A DNA stretch of 64,000 nt, taken from contig NAJO01000013.1 in NCBI GenBank assembly GCA_002077065.1, positions 186,001-250,000 on the forward strand, given 5' to 3'. Position 1 is the stretch's first letter; every line of letters begins with the position of its first letter. The notes beneath the pieces are model-generated. The model made no database searches and was not told the DNA's origin. It saw only the letters and a program-made list of their open reading frames with translations. The position numbers and the translations under genes are program-made. The stretch is from Cryoendolithus antarcticus. Taxonomy: Eukaryota; Ascomycota; Dothideomycetes; Cladosporiales; Cladosporiaceae. This document shows, one piece after another, positions 21,818 through 31,951 of this stretch.

Positions 21818-22570
21818 ATGCGCTTCTCCATTCGCTCTACGGTGGTCACTTCTTTGTCGCTGTTCGCCGTCGCAAGCGCCCTCCCAGCAAGCTACTCGGT
21901 CGTCGACGTCGATGGCGGCTCTGCAACAGATGCGGCTTCGTCGCAGCCCACGACCATCTTCCAAACGGTGACTGCACCTTCGCTACCTCAATCAACTAAG
22001 GAGACGACCGTATTGGTGACGATAGTGGAGGCACCAACTGTGGCAACGTCCACGACGCCCTCGAGCTCAACAAGATTGACCACATCAACTACCTCTACAT
22101 CGGCGCCTGTGACTTCGTCAACGACCTCGACTCGATCGACTACAAGCACCCCAACAACATCAAGCCCGGCCATCATCTCGACATCGAGCACCCTATTATC
22201 TACATCAACGAGCATCACATCGACGCTGCTCGTGCCGACTACAATTATCGCAACCGATGTGCTGATCTCTACGATCACGGCCGTATCTGTCACCACCGCC
22301 ATTGAGCCCCCTACTACCACCACAACCGCATTCTCGACAACAATCACTACTGTGATCAACGACACTACGCTCACAATCGTTTCCACACTGACAGCCACTC
22401 CGTCGCAAAGCTCGACAGCCTACTATGATGATGGCATGTGGCACACTTACTACCCTATCAAGACATTCGAGACTGCTTTGGCCACTACTACGTCGCTTGC
22501 CCGTCGCGAGTCTGCGACTGAGACTGCAGTGCCTGCACCGTACGAGGTGGTGAGTTGGGAGGAGACTTGA
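21818..22570 (+). CDS. secreted Ser/Thr-rich (mucin-like) protein
   Basis: About 250 residues. I chose the Met at 21818 because it opens a clean signal peptide (MRFSIRSTVVTSLSLFAVASA, cut near ALPAS); the open frame starts 27 codons earlier without one. The middle ~140 residues are almost entirely Ser and Thr with Ala, Pro, Val and Ile, which predicts dense O-mannosylation. The C-terminal part has a WHTYYPIKTFETA segment and a dibasic LARRES. No terminal hydrophobic tail is present, so no GPI anchor. It is probably secreted or wall-associated. I recognise no family, and low-complexity proteins of this type are common in fungi. Confidence 0.75.
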   Translation: MRFSIRSTVVTSLSLFAVASALPASYSVVDVDGGSATDAASSQPTTIFQTVTAPSLPQSTKETTVLVTIVEAPTVATSTTPSSSTRLTTSTTSTSAPVTSSTTSTRSTTSTPTTSSPAIISTSSTLLSTSTSITSTLLVPTTIIATDVLISTITAVSVTTAIEPPTTTTTAFSTTITTVINDTTLTIVSTLTATPSQSSTAYYDDGMWHTYYPIKTFETALATTTSLARRESATETAVPAPYEVVSWEET

Positions 22571-23020
22571 GCTTGACGATGCCCGAGATTCTCTAGACTA
22601 CGACTATGAGACGAGCAATGACGATCGGATGCTTGACTGACGATGCATGCGTATTGTGCAGCGTTCCCCAGCGAGTGCGCTTTGATATATGGGAAATGAC
22701 AGGGAACGAGCACTATGCTTCTAATGGCCGCTCTGCTAGTGCAGCATAAGAGCAGGATGTATTACGGAATGGATTGGTCAATGACGGACTGTGACGATGT
22801 ACAGTGTATGCAGCAACACATCAAAAGTACTGTGTTCTGTCATCCCTTGTGATCTCGTTGTGTCATGGTCGTTACATGTATTCAAAGGGTGCAGTAGATC
22901 CTCGCACGTGACACTCGACGTACTTTCCCCGTCTGTCCTCCACTTTCACGCGCCAGCTTCGCGACTTCACATCCGCCTCTCGGTGCGATACACTCGCAAA
23001 CAACCCCGCATGCTGCCACC
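22571..23020. other. intergenic, Arp9 promoter
   Basis: About 450 bases between plus-strand genes with no supported gene. Confidence 0.5.
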
Positions 23021-25027
23021 ATGCCGCCCTTTCGCGATGACCAAATCTTTGTGCGTCACACGCCAATCTGCAATGTATATGACATCGCAAGCTGCTAACA
23101 TCATGTACAACAGATCATCGCTCCCGGGTCGCAAACCACCCTCGCGCAACTCGGGCTACCAGAATCCTTCACACCCGCCCGCTATCGCCTCCGATCGCGC
23201 ATGTTCCCAGCGCAAAAAGCAGGCCAGTTCGAGCCCGTGAAAGTGCGACCAAAGGAGAAGCCCTCTGGCAGCCATGCCGAGCTCACCCCAGCCGAAGAGG
23301 AGGAGGAGGAATGGGAGGAAGACCGCCTCAGCGAGGAAGGCGCCGTCTGGCCGATCCGACACGGCCGGATTTCCCACTGGCTGGGCTTCTACGCCCTTAT
23401 GGAGCATGTCTATAACACCGTCAACCCACCCTTTCACACGCCCATCCTGCTTATCGGCGAACCTGTCTGGACGCCCAAGGAGCTGGAGAAGGTAACGCAG
23501 TTCTTCTTCGAGAAATTCAAGGTGCCTGCTTTTAGTATTATGGATGCGGCTATGGCGGCTAGCTACGCTTATGGCGCGCCGACAGCGACGGTCGTGGATG
23601 TTGGGTATGGGAAGGCGGATGTGACGTGCGTGGCGGACTTTGTACTGCATGATGTTGGGAGGGGATTGGCCGTGCCGAATTGTGGCGGGGAGGCGATGAC
23701 GGAGAGGTTGATGGAGTTGCTGAATGGACGGAAGGGATTCAATAGGGAGGTGTGTGAGCAATTGAAGAAGAGCAATGTTTGTGAAGTGTTGGCGCATGAG
23801 GACGAGCTGCCGACTACTGCTGGAGCGGCTGATGACGGAGCGGGCAATCCGGCGGCGGCGGCGTCGACTGGTATGGACGGATCATCGAATGAGCACAGGC
23901 ACAGTGTCACTGCGACAGGTACGATACCGCGAGGTCCTGGTTTGGGCACAGAGGTGGGCGACGAGAAGAAGCTGGAAGACGAGGAGGGTGTGCTGGATAT
24001 CGCAAGCATCGTCACCAGCGGCAACATGCAGGAGTATCTGGCGCAGAAAGAAAAGGAGAAGGCAGAGAAGGCTGCGGCTAGGCAGAACAAGAAGGGAAGC
24101 GATGCACAACAACAGACTGCAGCAAAGCCAGTTCGACTACCAAATGCGAAGCGATCACGGAATACGTTCGTGTACGAAGATCACGCCTTGCGAGACGCGA
24201 TGAAGACTGCCGGCATGAATACTCAGGAGCTGGCCGACATGTCGTGTGCGCTAGACGATGCTCCGAACAAGCGCCAGAAGACACCCGAGCCGACATCTGC
24301 CGTCTCAGACAAGGCTGCCGACGCCTCATTTGCAGAGCACGATGCTGTCAAAGAGCGCTCCGGCTCTTCGACCTTCCGCCGTGAAATCGAGGTCGGTCTT
24401 GAGCGCTTCCAAGCAGCCTCAGGCGGCATTCTGGACCGCCTCGCGGACGCCATTTTCCGCACTGTGCAGTCTTGCAGCGACGTGTCGAAGCGCAGTGAGC
24501 TATGGGACAATATGATCATTGTCGGCAATGGCGCCAAAGTACGTGGCTTCAAGGAAGCACTCCTCGTGCGGCTCAGTGAAAAGTACCTCATCTCGCCTTC
24601 GTCAGCGACGATCTTCACTTCAGAGCTACCATCGAATTTATCAACGCCCATGGCGACCGGCGCAAACACCCCGCTCCCTCAAATGCCCGGGCAGCATCAC
24701 TCGTCCGGAGTCAACCCGCTCCTGCTCGCCGCCACCACCGCACAACACCACCCTCATCTCAATCCTTCGTCATCTGGGCTGGGCCAACAGCTCAATGCAC
24801 ACACGCACTCTGGACACGGTCAGACGCCTACTAGTATCAAGCTTGCGAAGATCCCCGACTACTTCCCAGAGTGGAAGGAGGTTGGGTATGATGAAGCGAC
24901 CTTTCTGGGTGCGCAAGTCGCAGCAAAGGTGCTGTTTATTGTTGACGGTGGCGCGAGCAATGGGTACATGACGAGGACGAATTATAACGAACAGGGGCCG
25001 AGCGGGATACATGAGGTCGCGCTATAA
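23021..25027 (+). CDS. ARP9: actin-related protein Arp9 (SWI/SNF and RSC subunit)
   Basis: Two exons: 23021-23050 (ten codons, MPPFRDDQIF) and 23114-25027. The 63-base intron runs GTGCGT...GCTAAC...AACAG. The join gives the actin-fold N-terminus IIAPGSQTTLAQLG, conserved in fungal Arp9. The product has 647 residues. Arp9 pairs with Arp7 on the HSA helix of the remodeller ATPase. The actin fold is visible in PILLIGEPVWTPKELEKVTQ, DVGYGKADVTCV and WDNMIIVGNGAKVRGF. A long Glu/Lys/Ala-rich insertion lies at about 245-420, and a His/Gln-rich loop precedes the last block. Such insertions are usual in filamentous fungi. Canonical actin ATP-binding residues are poorly kept, as expected for Arp9. Confidence 0.9.
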
Positions 25028-25141
25028 GAGTGAAGGGTCTACATTCGCCGAGTGACGTGGGCGCGCGAACAAAGCGCTGGATTATGGCGCACTGCCGAAG
25101 TGGACTAAACGCACATTATTACGTAGAACAGGTCGACTGAC

Positions 25142-25975
25142 ATGTGCAGTCTGCAGAAGCTAAGCGCGCGTTCCGTTCACTTCGAAGGTGAAAGCGCTCT
25201 GGAAGTGAACGTACACCACCACTTTCCTTCCTTCTTCAAAGTCTTACCTGCGTATCTCACCACACCACAAGATCACCCAGTTACTGACGCAGACATGAAG
25301 CAGGTCTCTCTTCGGTCAATGGCCGCAATGGAGACGATGATGGCGCAACTTCCAATAGCAGAGTCACGCGCGGCCTGCGGCGCAGCCCTCAATATCGTCG
25401 AGCTATTGGAGATGATCCTGCTGAAACTCTCACCCAACAACATATACGGGGACCAGCGCGAGTCGAAACTTTGGCAGACCGTCATCGCTACTTCACCAGG
25501 CATTCAGCGGAAGCTGTATCTTCGCCCAAAGCACCTACCAACACGGCTGGTACACTACAGAGAGGAGCCGTTTGGCCTTTCCGGCCCGCTCACGCGCATG
25601 GCGAGGGTCCCACATGGCGTCTGGACACAGCGTACCGACACCGCATTGACCTTGGTCACCCTGAACCCCATGTTACAAACGGCTTCGGGACCGAACTTCA
25701 GCATCAATCGTCCACTCTCCACTGGAGATACCCCACTGTACAGCACCACCGTCCAGCTCGCCGCGTGTCTTCCTGTGCTCAGATCGGGCCTCTGGGCTGA
25801 CACACATGTCACTGATCCGCCGTGCATGGCGTTCAGAGTTTGGCGTTTGACGGAGTCACCCATGAAGGACGACTATGATCAGGAGGGCAATATGCTAGGG
25901 AGGTGGATCATACGGGAGCAGGGCGTAAGGATCGGTGATGTACTGGAGGTGTTCGAATCGGAGCTGCCAGGTTGA
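25142..25975 (+). CDS. small F-box-like protein
   Basis: An intact single-exon frame of 277 residues. The likely start is the Met at 25295 (MKQVS) or 25319 (MAAMETM), because the first 50 codons look unlike the rest. The F-box-like core is NIVELLEMILLKL followed by KLWQTVIATSPGIQRKLYLRP, a pattern seen in many small uncharacterised Dothideomycete proteins where the helix pair precedes 'SP.LQRKLFL.P'. The C-terminal half (MAFRVWRLTESP, ...GVRIGDVLEVFESELPG) is typical of that group too. If the motif is functional it would bind Skp1; targets are unknown. Two relatives nearby, at 20.0-21.2 and 29.7-30.4 kb, are disrupted. Confidence 0.7.
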   Translation: MCSLQKLSARSVHFEGESALEVNVHHHFPSFFKVLPAYLTTPQDHPVTDADMKQVSLRSMAAMETMMAQLPIAESRAACGAALNIVELLEMILLKLSPNNIYGDQRESKLWQTVIATSPGIQRKLYLRPKHLPTRLVHYREEPFGLSGPLTRMARVPHGVWTQRTDTALTLVTLNPMLQTASGPNFSINRPLSTGDTPLYSTTVQLAACLPVLRSGLWADTHVTDPPCMAFRVWRLTESPMKDDYDQEGNMLGRWIIREQGVRIGDVLEVFESELPG

Positions 25976-26461
25976 AACTTGGAGGGTATCAGGACTGGGA
26001 TTGGTGCGATGGATCCGTTGATTGATCTGGCCGGGGTGGTGGTTGAGCGGGAGGTGAGTGAGGTATTGCCGCAGTAGTGCTGCTTGCGTTGGAATTTGAG
26101 AGAAGGCACTGCTGAGTACGATCTCTCCTAAGCCGCACTTTTCTTTCTCACTAAACGACGCCACCTTGATGTCACCATGTTTTACCTACTGAGCTGACGC
26201 TGCACCTCCAACGGGATGGACAACGAAGATATTTGTTGTAGCTGACTATAAGCTTCTTAACGTACAAGCCAATGCAGGCAAATAGTCTCCGGGCGAAAGC
26301 TTCACGGCGATGTCGTGTTTGCTCCAAGCAAGCTTGCGCGATCGCGGCATTGCCCAGAAGTAGCAGGATGATTTGTACGACCACTCTCACGACACTCAAG
26401 TTCGACTGCCACTTTACCTTCCTCGATTAGCTTGTGATAGCGGCCTCGAGATCTCTGCAGC
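25976..26461. other. intergenic, no gene seen
   Basis: Nearly 490 bases upstream of the two-module gene. Short shadow frames only. Confidence 0.5.
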
Positions 26462-26799
26462 ATGGCTCGACTTGCCACAGGGGAGTGGACTAAGACGAAG
26501 GATGCGCTGCTCGTCATCATCTCTGCCTTCGTACTAATCTGGCTCACAGGCCCCTATGTTGATAACGCTCTATACGACCTTCAGCAAGCATGGACAACCC
26601 CGATAGTGCCGTATAAACCCGAGCCTCATGTCTTCCGCCCTCTTGACGCGGGTCTCGAAGTCACTTCCATCTTAGCACCCGAGCCGTTTCGCGAGGGCAA
26701 CTATACCAGCTCTACGCTGTCTCAGAGGCGCACTCTCTTCAGCCGAGCTAACGATCCTGGAGGCGACAACCCAGCGAACCGTGACGCTTTCCAAATGGC

Positions 26800-27880
26800 C
26801 ATCACCAAAGGCCAGTCGCTTCTTTGCAGACTCGCAGATGCATCTGGCCCAACTGTTAGTCCGTACACTGCTCTAGATAATCTCAAGGACTGGGGCTACG
26901 ATAGTGTCGATATCACGGTGCAAGCCACCAACACCTACGCCAACACATGGCTGGCATTCTTCCAAAAACACAACTTCAACATCCGCAATCAGCCCGGACA
27001 GAATCATCTTGGAGCCTTTCAGCCTACAGGCTACAATCTTGAGACTTCGTATAAGCATGCCCGAAACACGACGCATGATGGCACTACTTACCATGCCACT
27101 GGCGCGGAGTTCAAGAACACCATCAACGTCCATGATGGTGTGATCATCGCCCATCATGTAATCCGAACTCCCTGCGCCCGCACAGTCATCTGCTGACATT
27201 GCCCAGAACTTTGGACCGGACTTCACGTCTAAGAACGTGGCTGGGCAGAGTTTGGGATTCCCACCAGGCTCTCCGATAGTGAAGCTCAAGAGGTAAGCCA
27301 AATGCTTGATGCTTCTTGGCCGATCGAAACATCGCAACTGACGAAGACGCTACGTAGCTGGAGCGATGCTGTCTTCCCGATTTGGCAAGTCAACTCTGAC
27401 GCTCGCGCTGACCGTAAAGACGCCCCCTGAAGCGGAAGTACTGACCTTGCCAGGCAATCACAGACCACAGTAGATACCAGGAAGAATCTCAAGTTCGTGC
27501 TGCGTGACCATATCGTCAATCCCGACACGACCACGATCATTGCACAGGCCTTGAAGAGCGCCGGCTACGCTCATACGGTCCCTCCGGTATGGCCAGGTGT
27601 GACATTCACTTCCTCGGATGATGAGGGCAAGCAGGCAGCATGGGAAGCCTTGATAGCGTAAGTAATAAGCATCATGGGCTGGATCGTGGACGACATCGTC
27701 AGTGACTGATGAATAACAGTGCGCCGAATGTACAAGGAGTAGCATGGCTGCTGATCCAGCATTTCGAGGCTATGGGAAGAATTACGATCAAGTCTATCAC
27801 AGTCTCTGACCAGGCGAATGGTGCGAATCACAAAGACACGGGCAGCTTCTCCGCGAATATGGTGATCGAGCTGGGCGAGC
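26800..27880 (+). repeat. module copy 1 (with its introns)
   Basis: First copy of the internally duplicated module, from the KGQSLLC segment to NMVIELG. It contains introns at 27158-27206, 27293-27357, 27385-27453 (GC-AG) and 27658-27719. Confidence 0.7.
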
Positions 27881-27969
27881 GAGAGGCGCCAGCCACACCT
27901 CCGCGGCTTGCTCGAAGAGGCTTCGGCGACGATCCGGCAAAAGACCTGAAGACTTATCAGGACTACACA

Positions 27970-29157
27970 TCCAAAGGCCAGCGTCTGCTATGCAACTTCG
28001 ACGACCCGGAAGGTGGCCAGCAGACGACATGGATGAATCCAGCTGCTATCGAGTCCTGGGGCTGGACCAAGTCGCCCAGCTTCGTGCGCAGCGGTATTAG
28101 CGCTCGAGCTGAGAAACTCTAGGACTTCTTCAAGAGGCATGGCTTCAACATGCAGAACTCGCCGCAGGGCAATAACCTGGAAGTCCAGTATAAGCATGAC
28201 AGGACGACCACACATGATGGCGTTCAGTACCCTGCAACTGGGGGCGAGTTCACGGACACCTACAATGTCAAAGATGGTGTTTTGATCGCGAGTGTAGTAC
28301 GCTGTCATATCTGTCCATCATGGATTAAGCCGTGCTGACGTATAGCAGAATTTTGGACCACTCCAAGCGAGTAAAGGATGGCGCGGACAGAACGCGCAAT
28401 TCCCTCCGGGTGGTGCTATTACCAAGTTCAAGAAGTGAGTGTCCAGGGTCGCATCGGAACTGCAGGCGCTGACCTGTATGTTTGTAGCTGGAGTGATGGG
28501 ATCTACTTGACTTGGTAAGTCGCCTGGCCTAGACCCCTGTAGTGATGAGGATGGGCTCTGAATCCTTTCACCCCCTCCGAAGACTTCGGATTTCCTTGCG
28601 GCGATCGTTACATGGGGCACATCGAGCTCTCCTGGCTATGACCAGTCCGTTATTGGCCGCACACGGGTTGCCGGCACATGAAAGTGTCGACGCAGCTGTG
28701 CGCCTGTCCACTGCCGTGAGCTGACACCGCAGACCAGGAAGTCTATGACGAACGATCAGACGAGAAGCAACCTCAAATTCGTCATCCGCCAGAGCGTTGT
28801 CAACGAGAATACCCTCTCCGTCATAGCCAGCGCCATGAAGAGCACCGGCCATTCCGATCGCGTTCCGCCGGCGTACCCTGGTACTACCTTCACACGCTCT
28901 ACCACGGACGCAACGATGCAAACAGCCTTCGAGGCGCTGGTCGGGTAAGACAAGCCATGGCTGAGGTAGACTTATGTATCATTGAGTCCATGCTGACAAA
29001 TGCCGTAGAACACCCAACGTCAGTGGGATCGTCTGGCTGCTTGTCCAGCATTGGGAAGCCATGGGCAAGAAGACGATCAAGTCCATCACAGTCATGGACG
29101 CTACGAACCCCATGATGGCCCATCTTGATACCTTCCAGGCACACATCATCGTGGAGC
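27970..29157 (+). repeat. module copy 2 (with its introns)
   Basis: Second copy, from KGQRLLC to HIIVELA. It has introns at the same four positions and phases: 28294-28348, 28435-28487, 28515-28737 (223 bases, much longer than its counterpart) and 28945-29008. Confidence 0.7.
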
Positions 29158-29210
29158 TGGCGCCGGCCTCGGAAGTGAGTCTGACAAGGCGGCGGAGGTG
29201 GATGTTGTGA

Positions 29211-29671
29211 TGTGAATGTAAATACGGCTAGTCTGTTCGGACCAGACTCGCACTTCTCCCTCATCGTACCTGTATCTGCTGCAATGACAAACAAGATCAC
29301 TTGGCAAAAGACTCGTACATGTACTCATATGCGCTGTTCCTCGTAGGTGTAGCTGCTCGGACAGTCCGATGACTCTTGCTGATCCTAAGTGTTGGTCGCT
29401 CCTTCCTTCACTTCACACTTTCCCGTTGCCAAGGCTTCTCACTCATGGATACTGGTCTGCGCTGCTTCAGACTGGTTTCACGACCCGACCTCGACGTCGA
29501 CCGCACTTCATAGTGGCGCACAGGGGTAAGGAGAAGGTTGTTGGTCATGGCAAGAAAGTGAGTAGCATACCCACAGCAACACCAACAGCCATGAGTGAAT
29601 GCTAGAATTTTGCGCAGGGCAAACGCAACTCGACGAGGGCTCCACTAACGCGCCAACGTGTCACTCGATCG
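29211..29671. other. intergenic, no gene seen
   Basis: About 460 bases. A possible donor (GTGAGT at 29555-29560) and acceptor (GCGCAG near 29640) hint at an upstream exon for the next gene, but the phases do not join cleanly. Confidence 0.4.
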
Positions 29672-30365
29672 ATGACGGTCCATGGCACCGTGATGGCGGT
29701 ATTAGATACAGCAGAGCTCCTAGAGAGTATCCTGCTTCAGCTGGAACCCAAGCAGATATTTGCAGTCCAGCAGTGTGTGCACGCAGTTCCGCGACATCCT
29801 TGCGTCTTCCCCCAAGCTGCGAGAGAAGTGCTGGTTGCGGCTGCCGATGTCATCGCCGGATAGGGAGCTCGAGCGCTGGGTGCACGGTCCAGTGCCGGGA
29901 GCGCCTATCTGGCATAGACATTGGATCGAAGCCAAAGTGGACGATCCCACTCAGGGGACTTTCGTTCCAGTTCGAATCTCCCCGTTCTTTGGTGGCAGCG
30001 CGGGTGCGAGCAACGTGGCACAGTTCGCGTATGAGCGACATACCTATGTTGCATACAACAAAGTGCATCCGATGGTGAAGGCAGCGATACATGGACGAGG
30101 GTCCACCGTCAGCATCCTGAATATCTACATCTGCGAGCCACTAAGCGGAGAGTGGCTCGTGACCGGACTGTTCGTCACCCTTCGTCACAGTCCACCACTC
30201 TACGCCTTTCTCCAGGAGCACGTCTCAAATTCTGGACGTTTGACCATTGGTGAGATTTTGGAGCGAGTGTTCGAAGTAAAGGCCTGGTCCAGCAATGGGC
30301 CCAGCTACGACAAGATCCCGGAGGAGCACCCAGAGAGGGCCCGCCAGCGAAAGCCATACTGCTAG
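29672..30365 (+). pseudogene. small F-box-like gene with a one-base frameshift
   Basis: The first frame, from the ATG at 29672, encodes VLDTAELLESILLQLEPKQ and then IFAVQQ, an F-box-like core. It then runs out of frame to a stop at about 29863. The second frame, open from about 29760 to 30365, continues the motif as VCTQFRDILASSPKLREKCWLRL. Removing one T near 29774-29776 (CAG-TGTGTGC, where CAG-GTGTGC is expected) would join AVQQ to VCTQFRD exactly as in intact relatives. The remaining ~190 residues have the composition of the family. This looks like a frameshifted gene, or an indel in the assembly. It is the second disrupted F-box-like gene in 10 kb. Confidence 0.65.
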
Positions 30366-30924
30366 ACATGTAGCGTGCCATAGGAGTTGAGGGGTGGTTC
30401 AAAGTCGATCTCGAAGGCATGTGGGTGCTTCGCGGAAGGACAGTTGTCACTACTGAGTACGACCGCAAGCGGGTGGCGTAAGCGTAAAGAAGACACCTCC
30501 GCTGCGGAGATGCTACAACACGCACCTTGTGTCCCGCGAGACGTCCAGCCCGGGAGGCATGCAATTGGAACATGGCATTGAAGCGTCGTGCAGATGCTCC
30601 GTTAGGGCTGCGATCTGCCGATTAGTTGGGTTTCTTCAGGTTAAAGGCTGCTCGGTTGCCTCGAACGGCCCTTGCACCATTGAGATGCAGGACTTGTGCG
30701 GTGAAGGATGCGTCAATAGGACAGAAATTGCGGCACGAGCGATCTGCTTCGTAAATGCTTGGCCGCCGATATTGTGCTCAGGAATGCATTCGCAATGTTG
30801 GGGTCTGGCATGCTTTGCACTGTATGCTTACAGCACTAACACCCCATGTCTCATGTCAACTGTAGGACAACCCTCACCGTAGATCATGTCCACGCCGAAC
30901 GCCCACTGTCCCACCTCATGTCAC
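30366..30924. other. intergenic; possible coding remnant
   Basis: One frame at about 30378-30482 reads GVEGWFKVDLEGMWVLRG...TTEYDRKRVA before a stop and has a coding look, but it has no start and no visible partner exon. It may be a leftover gene fragment. Otherwise nothing seen. Confidence 0.3.
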
Positions 30925-31493
30925 TCAAACAATCATCTGCGCCACTCCCTGCCCACCCAACGTCTTACTGCTCTGAAACGCCTGTCCCTTGAAACCAGCC
31001 AACGCATAGCACACCGCCGCAATCAAAAGAAACACCGCAGCAGCGATCAAGCTCGTCGCATATCGAATCAGACTGAGCCATTGGATCAAGCTCATCACGC
31101 CATAGATCGCAGCGCGCATGTAATTGGTCTCGAAACGGCGAATGAAGGCATCGAAGCCACCGGAAGTAGGACAGATGCGGAGGAGGAGTGGGATTTCGAT
31201 GAAGATGAGGACGAGGCCAGAGATGCTGGGGATGATGTTAGTGAGCGGGGCAGTATATGATGAGGTGGGCTGGAGGTACAAGAGCAAAACACTCCAGAGG
31301 ATTATAATGTCGAAGTGAAAGATATTTGAGATTCCGAGCGCGAAGCAGAGGATTATGCAGAGGATGCCGATCCTATCAGAGCTCTGTTAGCTATTGCTGA
31401 CCTCAATACCCGTGCTCTGGGTGAGGGGAAGGCTTCCTACCACTGGCCGTATATACTGAAGTTGCGCGACTTGAGCTCGTCGGCGATCGTCAT
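30925..31493 (-). CDS. TVP18: Golgi membrane protein Tvp18
   Basis: Three exons read on the minus strand: 31493-31441, 31372-31280 and 31225-30925, giving 148 residues, the usual Tvp18 length. Exon 1 encodes MTIADELKSRNFSIYGQW. The first intron is 68 bases. The second (31226-31279, 54 bases, GTACCT...CACTAAC...CCCAG) is a multiple of three with no stop, so an unspliced reading adds 18 residues between WSVLL and ISGLVLIFIEIP. Removing it restores the family sequence. Four hydrophobic segments are visible, with LLRICPTS and the conserved C-terminus SSKTLGGQGVAQMIV. Tvp18 is a late-Golgi (Tlg2-compartment) vesicle protein of unclear molecular role. Confidence 0.93.
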
Positions 31494-31951
31494 TCTGAAG
31501 GTGTGTGCAGTGTGTACGGGATGAAGCTTGCGCTCTGGCGATGTTATTGTAGTGGAGCGGAGGTCGAGCTTGTCGGAGGTGCTGCTATTGTTTGGCCAAT
31601 CGAAGCTCTGTATCTGTTGCGCAGCAACTTCGCACTTCAGGACGTAGGACGAGGTTCAGTACTGAATTGCGAGACGTGTAGGTGGTAGAGGCGAGAATGG
31701 TGGCTTACGAGGCGACTATTTACTATGCGACTGCCTTACGCGACACGTCAACTGCGGTCGGAACGTTGACGAAACCCTGGCGATCGGTTTCGGAAGGGAG
31801 CGACGCCCATGTGGTGCGGCAGCGGCCCGCTGACACTCTGGGGTTGATTACCACTGCCATTGCTACCAGCGCTCGTTCTCTCTTGTCCTCTGATACCCTC
31901 AAATCCTTTAGATGTACGCTACTGCTTGGATTGCAGTTCACAGAGCTAGTA
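31494..31951. other. divergent promoter region of Tvp18 and trimethyllysine dioxygenase
   Basis: About 460 bases between divergent starts. No gene seen. The frame of the dioxygenase is open from 31682 but lacks family similarity there. Confidence 0.5.

Larger units (their letters stand above)
26462..29210 (+). pseudogene. two-module membrane-anchored protein of unknown function, in-frame TAG in second module
   Basis: Exons I infer: 26462-27157, 27207-27292, 27358-27384, 27454-27657, 27720-28293, 28349-28434, 28488-28514, 28738-28944, 29009-29210. All are in phase (703 codons) except for a TAG at 28120-28122, which ends the product at 471 residues. Residues ~14-32 form a membrane segment. Two copies of an unrecognised ~230-residue module follow. 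Each starts KGQ(S/R)LLC, then has FF(Q/K)(K/R)H.FN, THDG..Y.ATG.EF, NFGP, FPPG, WSD, NLKFV.R, PNV.G..WLL.QH.EAMG and TIKSITV. Exon sizes repeat exactly (86 and 27 bases) or nearly (204 and 207). A dibasic RR precedes each module. The intron at 27385 is GC-AG. The TAG could be a true pseudogene lesion, a strain variant or an error. The 3' end past 29175 is uncertain. Confidence 0.6.

Noticed and set aside
21988..22398. 136-codon Val-rich minus-strand frame
   Set aside because: Antisense of the Ser/Thr-rich repeats of the secreted protein; its composition follows from that.
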